From: Larix sibirica
Lineage: Eukaryota; Streptophyta; Pinopsida; Pinales; Pinaceae
Assembly: GCA_004151065.3 (NCBI GenBank)
Contig: NWUY0300077610.1
Coordinates: 1-15,130 of the forward strand
Direction: 5' to 3'
Length of the DNA: 15,130 bases
In this document: positions 9,482-15,130 of the stretch, one piece after another
How the letters are laid out: each line of letters starts with the position of its first letter
Position numbering within the stretch: position 1 is the stretch's first letter
Program-made: the position numbers and the translations under genes
The notes under the pieces: generated by a model
Told to the model about the DNA's origin: nothing
The model's input: the letters and a program-made list of their open reading frames with translations, nothing else
The model's database searches: none

Positions 9482-9880
9482 GCATTCTAAGTCCCAATTA
9501 CAGTTAAAAGCATTATGATTCATTGATGCATTATCGATGAAGGCACATCCACATGCATCGAGTCATCAAATGTTAGAAAACGGTTGGGCTCCCCTAAGTT
9601 AGTTCCCTCATCTATCACCCTTCACACATACGATGGGAGACCATCACAACCTACGGGTTTGTACCAAAATGTCCCCATCGAGATAGGGGGAGAAATGGTA
9701 ATTATTGATATTGAGGTAGTCGATGCACAACTTGAGTACAACATCCTTTTGGGTCGTAGTTATATGCATTCCATGAAGGAGGTCGCCTCTTTGGTCTTCC
9801 ACATCATGATGTTTCCCTTTAATGGGAAGATAGCCACCCTTTACTAACTTAATTACTATGAACCTCATACAAACACCACC
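9482..9880 (+). pseudogene. Retropepsin-type aspartic protease, decayed
   Basis: The retroelement protease cuts the polyprotein into capsid and enzyme parts inside the particle and works as a dimer. The active-site loop is at 9530-9556, reading IIDEGTSTC, so the motif is D-E-G and not the common DSG or DTG. The flap side reads TLHTYDGRPS. The C-terminal part shows IGGEMVIIDIEVVDAQLEYN and then ILLGRSYMHSM, the hydrophobic plus G-R signature of retropepsins. The tail NYYEP continues after a TAA at 9845. Stops at 9488 (TAA) and 9524 (TGA) sit just before the active site. Length and motif order fit a complete ancestral domain of about 110 residues. From memory of the family, DEG active sites are seen in one group of plant gypsy-type elements. 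Confidence 0.88.
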
Positions 9881-10540
9881 CCGACAACATCCTTTCCACT
9901 ATATGCAAAGGGACTCAACTCCCTTACATTTATATATTCCCAGGAGTGTACAAAGATTCCAACTTTCTAGGGGTATATCCAGGCCCCCCACCTGAAATCC
10001 CAGCATCGATAGATAGCCTTATATGCACCATTTTCTCCTATGAAAATTTGTCTCTACCACTCCCTCGACATCATCATCAACACCTTCTACAAGTCATGGT
10101 ATTGAACATACATTGAGTTCGTTAATGCCTCCCATCTTTCAAATACCATTCTCGTACTTTCCCACAGGAGTGCAAACGACACCGGTTATGGCTCAACTGA
10201 CTCTACCTTGGATCACTTTGGGAATACCTGTGTGGTACCTCACTCCACCCTACCTAGAAATGACCTCAAAACTTGTATCCCACTATGAGTTTGTCCTAGA
10301 CTTGGTAGTTATGCCATATGTACCACAAGTTGATCCTACGGCACCCATGACTAAACCACCATCAACCATCAACCATCGCTAAACCCAATAATGGGGGCAT
10401 AAAGAAACCCACTATGAAATCCCCCATGGTAACAAACCATCTTCCCGAACCACCATCGACAATCGCTAGGCCTAACGCAGGGGGCATAACTCAACCTCGA
10501 TAGAAATCCCAAGTATTGACAACCACTACTCCTGCAATAC
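9881..10540 (+). pseudogene. Proline-rich linker after the protease, decayed
   Basis: A new frame picks up near 9898 with FPGVYKDSNFLGVYPGPPP, which fits a linker downstream of the protease. It then shifts again to the frame open at 10113-10382, which is rich in proline, tyrosine and threonine with no charged cluster. Around 10370-10510 two stretches share the order ACCATC, ATCGCTA, a CCTAA-like word and GGGGGCATAA, a small duplication of about 100 bp. No reverse-transcriptase motifs are seen here, although that enzyme is what normally follows the protease. Confidence 0.55.
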
Positions 10541-10551
10541 GGATCACCCCA

Positions 10552-10882
10552 ATATGTGCCCTATGTGAGCAACAAGGCCATGCGACCAACCTACGTCTCA
10601 CCTTGTTGGAGCTCAGGAATTTACTCAATACCCCTCTTAGTGTGACACATGTGACACATAGTATTCTAGGGAGCACATCTTGAACCTCGTATTCACCCAA
10701 TGAAACAACTAAGTCTAAGTAATTGTGTACCAATCATGCGTGTTCGATTTGTGCTCAGTTTGGGCATTATATGCACCATTGTCCTGACCTCCCTCGATTT
10801 CAGGATGCTTTGGAAACTATCCACATCACCCACCTTTTGGTTGATATTCCTTCACCTCAACAACAAGAACCTCTTCCATAAA
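10552..10882 (+). pseudogene. Second gag-like segment with two CCHC-type zinc knuckles
   Basis: One frame carries two knuckles about 190 bp apart. The first, at 10555-10596, reads CALCEQQGHATNLR: the spacing is correct but the last cysteine is Arg. The second, at 10741-10782, reads CSICAQFGHYMHHC, a complete CX2CX4HX4C. It is followed by PDLPRFQDALETIHI, and the first by LTLLELRNLL; both are leucine-rich tails of like form. A TGA near 10681 and a TAA near 10717 separate the two, and a TAA at 10880 ends the frame. Zinc knuckles of this kind bind nucleic acid. Finding them behind the protease, where reverse transcriptase is expected, is unusual. Confidence 0.75.
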
Positions 10883-10889
10883 TTTCGTC

Positions 10890-11460
10890 ACTACATTGAC
10901 AACAACACTAGTTGTGCATGTCTCAGAACTGACCATCTTGGAGGTACCAACCACCGAGCCACCTACGCAAACAAAACTACAATCTGAGGCTCATGGATCA
11001 AAAGCATAACATGATGAATGTGAATCTCATGGGAACCATACTCATATGGTTCCCACCGATATCATCATAGTCATACTTGACCATTCCATCCCACCCTTAA
11101 CTTCAACACATTCATCTACCCATGCCAGAATCCCACACCCATGTCGATCGTGTGGCGACACTTCCCAATTCTCATTCCAGTGTCTCATATTACAAGCTGA
11201 ACAAGAAGTACTCCTTGAACTTATGTGGCTATAGGATCAAATTCCTCGCTTCAGGGTTTTCTCGCACAGATTGCCCACGGAGGAAACCATTCCCGCCTTG
11301 CCAAATACTATAGATACTACATCCTCCCTTGTCGGTCTACTCACCAGTGACGATTCATCATCCTCTAATGAAGACTAGGATCCACCACACCTGTCGAATG
11401 TCACCTAGTCACAAGGGGATCTCCTTTCAAGTGTTGGATTCTTGTCATTACCTAGATAAA
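10890..11460 (+). pseudogene. Third CCHC-type knuckle and acidic linker, decayed
   Basis: The frame is one base earlier than that of the preceding segment. It starts as a threonine-rich part, crosses a TAA near 11008, and reaches CRSCGDTSQFSFQC at 11142-11183. This has the CX2CX4-X-X4C spacing with Gln in place of the zinc-binding His. The next residues LILQAEQEVLLEL look helical, as after the other two knuckles. An acidic serine-rich stretch, SDDSSSSNED, follows near 11346-11375, then stops. The shared plan of knuckle plus leucine-rich tail suggests that this and the previous segment are parts of one original protein. Confidence 0.65.
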
Positions 11461-11640
11461 GCTTGAGGTTCCAACAGAAGGAGGTACCCATTTTCAGAAG
11501 GGTGAAACCATCCTTCCCCCTTTGCATTGTCCATTTTCATATGAAAAAGAGCAGTGTAGCACTTTACTTTTCGTATTTTTTATCCCTTTGGTTGAAAATA
11601 ATACCATCCTTTGTTTGGAATGTAGATGGTATCCCACGCA
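11461..11640 (+). other. Linker before RNase H, not recognised
   Basis: The frame of the previous segment stays open for about 60 codons here and contains FHMKKSSVAL, but no motif is recognised. It gives way to the RNase H frame near 11641. It may be the remains of the region that once joined the knuckle part to the RNase H domain, or a scar of a deletion that removed reverse transcriptase. Confidence 0.35.
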
Positions 11641-12050
11641 GATAACTATGTCAACTTCGCAGATGGTGTAATTCATTGATCAACAAATCTAGCTTCGTGC
11701 ATTTGGGCCATTTATACCCCATCCCAAACTCTTTACCATACTGGAGGATTTTTCCTAGGGGCACCCACCATCAACCAAGCATAGTACAATGCATTCATTG
11801 GGTTGTTAATTGATTTCATCCATCTCGTCATATGCCATTTGCATGTGCACCTAGATTCCCAATTAGTTGTCTCCCAGCTCAACAATGTATTCCATGTCCT
11901 CAACCCGCTCCTCTTTTTCAATTTTTTACGAGTGCGCCTTCTAGTACAATAGTTTGAATCCATTACATTCACACATGTCCCCCAGGGAGCCAATGCATTT
12001 GCTGACCATGTCGCAATTTAGGTGTTGGATTGGTATCTAATACATAAACC
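11641..12050 (+). pseudogene. RNase H domain of a retroelement, decayed
   Basis: RNase H removes the RNA strand of RNA-DNA hybrids during reverse transcription. The order of motifs is complete. A first acidic site lies in FADG (Asp at 11662). WAIYTPSQTLYHTGGFFLG follows, then YNAFIGLL. The second Asp is in HLDSQLVVSQLNN (11854), followed by LRVRLL and ITFTHVPQGANAFADH, with the last Asp at 12004. The residue before YNA, normally the catalytic Glu, is a TAG at 11782. Other TAG stops are at 11950 and 12019, and a TGA lies near 11677. The tail VLDWYL is what I associate with the extra RNase H carried by plant Tat-lineage elements. That assignment to the extra domain, and not the usual one after reverse transcriptase, is inference. 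Confidence 0.85.
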
Positions 12051-12399
12051 ATATATATGACCCTTCATACACAACTGAAACATGTATATATGTGTATTAA
12101 GTTCTCATACAAATCATGTGTAAGTACCTATTACTACACATAGAAAACATCACACATGCATATAAACAACATCATCACATACATCATATCGATACATCTA
12201 ACACATAAAAGAGATCATACATATGCTGCCAAAATGGTGTGTGTGTATATATATATATATATACAAGTATATGTTTGTTAAGTACAACATGTGGCCCCAT
12301 GGACCATAAAAAACATAGAAACGTATGCCTTATGGGGGTACATAAAAAACCATCCTCCCATAGTATCCATCTATACAAAAATACAAAATAGGGACCATA
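12051..12399. other. AT-rich spacer between two converging decayed genes
   Basis: This separates the end of the plus-strand RNase H region from the end of the minus-strand gene. It contains many short ATAC, CATATA and TGTGTA words and the microsatellite at 12237-12263. I see no LTR end, poly(A) tail or inverted terminal repeat that would mark an insertion boundary. Confidence 0.5.
12237..12263. repeat. Compound microsatellite (GT)5 (AT)8
   Basis: Five GT units run directly into an alternating AT run of 17 bases. This kind of array changes length readily by replication slippage. No function is implied. Confidence 0.95.
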
Positions 12400-12964
12400 G
12401 TCCTATACAAAATACAGAGTGACTAAGGACTCACATATTCCCCCGAATTCCCTTGCTAGTCTAGGCCCCATATCACCAATGACTGCACTACCTCTGGCCC
12501 TACCTCTACTACTCTTGCGGCCTCCTCGGGCGGGTATCTGTCTCTCATGTGGCCTTTCCCCATCTGGTGGAGATGGACCCTATCCACCTTACATTTCCCA
12601 TACCCAATGATCCGTTATGGTCTCCCTCCTCATCCGTAGGCATCATCTAGCCTCTAGCTCTACTGGTAGCTAAATATTAGGGGCCAACTAATCATAATCA
12701 AATATTTTCTATATATCGATCATCAATACCCTCCACCATCAACCCAAGTTTCTTGGTCATCTACAATCACCACTGCACATTCCCCTAAGATTTATCTCCC
12801 AATATTTCTCCCTCAATGGAAGCACCCCTATCAGTAGCTCTACTCACTGCAACAATAGTGGCATGGAAACCTCCTATAGGTCCAAAGCTCTGGTCATGCA
12901 CAAAGTGTCATCCTGCAACTCGTTGGGGTCTTACCGACTCAAAATATGCATCAAAGATAAGAAA

Positions 12965-13054
12965 CTACAATCAATATCCAATATAAATGAGAAATATGTG
13001 CATAATAAAATCTATATATAGAAAACAATTGTGTAAACACCAAACATGCCATAC
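12965..13054 (-). other. Possible intron of the minus-strand gene
   Basis: On the minus strand, CATAG followed by GTATGG gives a donor at 13054, and TTGATTGTAG gives an acceptor at 12965. The 90-bp interval is AT-rich and pyrimidine-leaning before the acceptor, like a short plant intron. It sits where the recognisable coding pattern fades, and coding character appears to resume afterwards (VELLIGVLPLREKYWEINL near 12835). The frame is still broken by stops on both sides, so this is only a suggestion. Confidence 0.3.
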
Positions 13055-13680
13055 CTATGATATCCCACACATGGTTAGGCACCAGTAACTCTAGGTCCCC
13101 TCATTAGTCCATCCCACTCTAGGGGTACCTGTCCATGCAACTGATCATATACTCACATACATCCAAGTAAGTGGGGTGAGGAAATGGCCTATCTCCCCCC
13201 CACTAGCACGGGGCATCACCCAACCCCGATACATCATCCGGGGCTTCTAGGGACTCCCTGTAGGTATGATCACCAATGGTATCAAGGAAGGAAAGTGCTC
13301 AAAGAAATATGAGCAAATCACACTCCCATGGAAAAATGTCCTCTTTCCTGTACCTCTACAGGAATCTACCAGATACCCCATCGGTACCATCAACAACGTG
13401 GCCCCCCAAGCCACTCGGGGCTTGACCATCACCATCTCTACCAACCTAGGCTATCCATGAGTAATCCTGTGAGGGGATGATACCCTTGGCTCTTGAATAA
13501 TGACAATCACTACTTCCCAGACAACACGACTCTAAATATGATTGACAAGGATATGCCTTGAGGTCACCACAACTGCATCTCCTGCATAGTATCCATCTAC
13601 TAGGTCTAGGACACTCTGATTGGCCCAATAGCCCCACACAGACATAAACCAATCAAGAAGTAAATACCCTTATTTTTGAG

Positions 13681-13865
13681 ACTGAGGTCTTGATCCCCTA
13701 CTTGAAAGACCCTCCTGTCAGAGTCCCACATATGGATGATCCTCTGTGGAAGAAAGTTTGTAGACTGGCTCTGTGATACTAAGGTCCTTATCCCTTACTT
13801 GCAATACCCTCTTGTTAGGGTCCCACATATAGATGATCTTTTGTGGAAGAAATTCCGTAGACTGG
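13681..13865 (-). repeat. Tandem duplication, two 88-bp units 97 bp apart
   Basis: Units at 13681-13768 and 13778-13865 align without indels and differ at about 15 of 88 positions, with a 9-bp spacer between them. On the minus strand both encode the same W-D-[PS] segment. Because 97 is not a multiple of three, the duplication itself shifts the frame. The upstream unit on the minus strand (13778-13865) keeps the frame of the ATG at 13990. The downstream unit (13681-13768) keeps the frame that leads into the next conserved part, IYFLIGL. Confidence 0.9.
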
Positions 13866-13990
13866 AGAAAAGAGAACTTGACGAACTTCAAGAGCCCTGC
13901 ATCTCAGAGTGTCTATGTGGCCACTAAATCCCCTACCACCTCGGTCACTAACTTGTCATAGTGGTGCTGTTGCCACTCGATGTATGCCAT

Positions 13991-14619
13991 CTTGGTGATG
14001 CATAAACACTTGCAAGTACAAACAACACTGCATTAGGATTCATCTTGGCATCCAAAATTCCAAATAAGCCTTACCGTCATCTTGCACGAGTTTCCGTTAG
14101 AAATTGACACTAGTATCGTGATATACCTATGCAACCATCACACATAATGTGTTTATCTGACGATCTCTCGTGCGACCATAGTGCTGTAAGAATCACTTGT
14201 TTCGGTTGTGTTGTTAGCACAATTGTTCATTGAATAATTGCACAATACTAGCATGCGATCAAAACATTGTGTCCCGTGCGCCTTGTGGAAATCATAGATT
14301 TCCCGCGTGGGGCACCACATGTGATTATCAATTTTTGCACTAGTATGTCACGCACAATAGTGGGTTTTCTTACATGATAGTGTGGGAAAACAAAAAATCA
14401 CATGTGCTCACCATTTTAAGAATAAAAAGGACTGTGTGGTTCTGGGGACTCCTAACCCTCAAAACTAGCCCAAAGCAAATGACTAGGATGAGGTTTAGGA
14501 GTACCTATATCTCGCGACTTGGGAATCAGACTCTTAGATCATCCATAATCAATGTAAATGGCTCTAGATCACACAAAGACGAAAAAGTACAAATGACCTT
14601 GACAAATAGACCTCACCCC
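13991..14619 (-). other. Upstream region or leader of the minus-strand gene
   Basis: There is no conserved frame on either strand. CpG-containing words (GTGCGACC, CCCGTGCGCC, CCCGCGTGGGG, GTCACGCAC) are denser at 14170-14360 than elsewhere in the window. If the TATA box at 14620 is used, this is the transcribed leader, possibly with an intron. It could equally be part of an LTR or terminal region of the transposon that carried the gene. Confidence 0.4.
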
Positions 14620-14627
14620 TATTTATA
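14620..14627 (-). promoter_or_regulatory. TATA box facing the minus-strand gene
   Basis: On the minus strand the sequence reads CTATAAATAGGGGTGAGG, a near-ideal plant TATA box with the GC-rich flank commonly seen. It points toward the ATG at 13990, about 630 bp away. Transcription would begin near 14590. The distance implies a long leader or an LTR-type promoter with its own R/U5. Confidence 0.55.
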
Positions 14628-14639
14628 GACATTTGAATC

Positions 14640-15130
14640 CAATTTCAAACCTTTTCCATGACCACGCCGTAACTCCATTTCACACACCATTTGCATCACC
14701 AGAATCAACATGTTGAGATCTCTACCATGGTTACACTCACACTTTTTTCCTAAGAACTATCCTTCACAAGTCATTATACGTGCACTCCCGTGTCATGTGA
14801 GTAGGAAAATGACCAACAACAATGAGATTCCAACCCTTTCAACAATGGGACTGGACTCACATCACAAGTATCATCTAGAAACTGGTATATAGAAAAATTC
14901 CCCCCTTGTTTACATTGCATTTTCTAGTACCCCACTGATAACCATAGTGTCCTAAATCCTAGGAATTAGGTGCCATCAACATCATTTCTATGGATAGCAT
15001 ACTTCCCCCATGGGTGTGCACACCATTGCATCCTCATCATAATTTGGCACTCATGATGTTGAATCCCCACAAGCCTAAGGAATCAAATCAAACCTAAAGA
15101 GATCAACCCATAGTTCATCATTTTATAGTT
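14640..15130. other. Stretch without a recognisable gene
   Basis: No domain, RNA gene or repeat from elsewhere in the window is recognised. Relative to the minus-strand gene it lies upstream of the TATA box, so any enhancer or U3-like sequence would be here, but none can be named. Confidence 0.4.

Larger units (their letters stand above)
12400..13990 (-). pseudogene. Decayed plant repeat-associated gene, plant-mobile-domain-like
   Basis: The ATG at 13990 (minus strand) opens MAYIEWQQHHYDKL, then runs through IIYMWDPNKRVLQVRDKDLS. A second, duplicated version, IIHMWDSDRRVFQVGDQDLS, follows in another frame and continues as IYFLIGL. Farther on (13444-13247) come AWGATLL, then HGSVICSYFFEHFPSLIPL, and after a stop PRMMYRGWVMPRASGGEIGH. 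The W-D-P segment, the W-G helix and the aromatic plus EHFPSL helix resemble plant mobile-domain proteins, which occur both as host proteins and inside plant transposons. The last part (12610-12420) is an arginine- and glycine-rich tail, GGRKSSRGRARGS. Several stops and at least three frame changes make it non-functional. The coding origin is fairly clear; the family name is tentative. Confidence 0.5.

Noticed and set aside
9584-9847. Protease frame taken as starting at 9584
   Set aside because: The same frame extends upstream through the active-site loop at 9530-9556, so 9584 is not a real start.
11733-11993. Minus-strand open frame of 86 codons
   Set aside because: It lies opposite the RNase H motifs, which run in order on the plus strand.
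14951-14972. Near-palindrome around CCTAGG
   Set aside because: The arms mismatch outside the centre and no partner or context gives it meaning.
1-15130. CRISPR array, bacterial operon, tRNA or rRNA genes
   Set aside because: There are no regularly spaced identical repeats, no operon-like gene packing and no RNA gene signatures. The coding relics are of plant retroelement type.

Overview
The window looks like repeat-dense nuclear DNA of a seed plant. Every recognisable coding stretch belongs to a plant Ty3/gypsy-type retroelement or to another plant repeat family. The reading frames are broken by stops and frameshifts, CpG is sparse, and no intact host gene, tRNA or rRNA is visible. A large-genome plant, possibly a gymnosperm, would fit the amount and age of the repeat material, but the sequence does not fix the species.

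Layout. Bases 1-494 are the right-hand part of a repeat that recurs in direct orientation at 7037-7529. Both copies stop at the same CCCAACA and then diverge, so they are read as right ends of related LTRs. Between them lies about 6.5 kb of AT-rich DNA with no convincing gene. It holds diverged direct repeats near 3.5 kb and 4.56-5.12 kb, and a TATA box at 6821 upstream of the second LTR end. From about 7530 the composition changes and a decayed plus-strand retroelement begins. It runs: short leader, gag with capsid-type domain, ruined zinc knuckle, aspartic protease with a DEG active site, proline-rich linker, three further CCHC-type knuckles (one intact, two with one ligand lost), an acidic linker, and an RNase H domain ending near 12050. 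No reverse transcriptase or integrase was recognised, and no right-hand LTR is seen in the window.

From about 13990 back to 12400 the minus strand carries a second decayed coding region. It is preceded by a good TATA box on the same strand (14620-14627), contains an 88-bp tandem duplication that shifts its frame, and has a possible 90-bp intron. It resembles plant repeat-associated proteins of the plant-mobile-domain kind, without a firm family name. It faces the retroelement tail to tail, with a (GT)n(AT)n microsatellite between them.

Working picture: gag, protease, knuckle and RNase H segments would once have made a capsid-forming polyprotein. In this copy nothing can work, because stops occur throughout. 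Most gag stops are TAG, a pattern expected from deamination of methylated cytosine in CAG, consistent with a long-silenced plant element.
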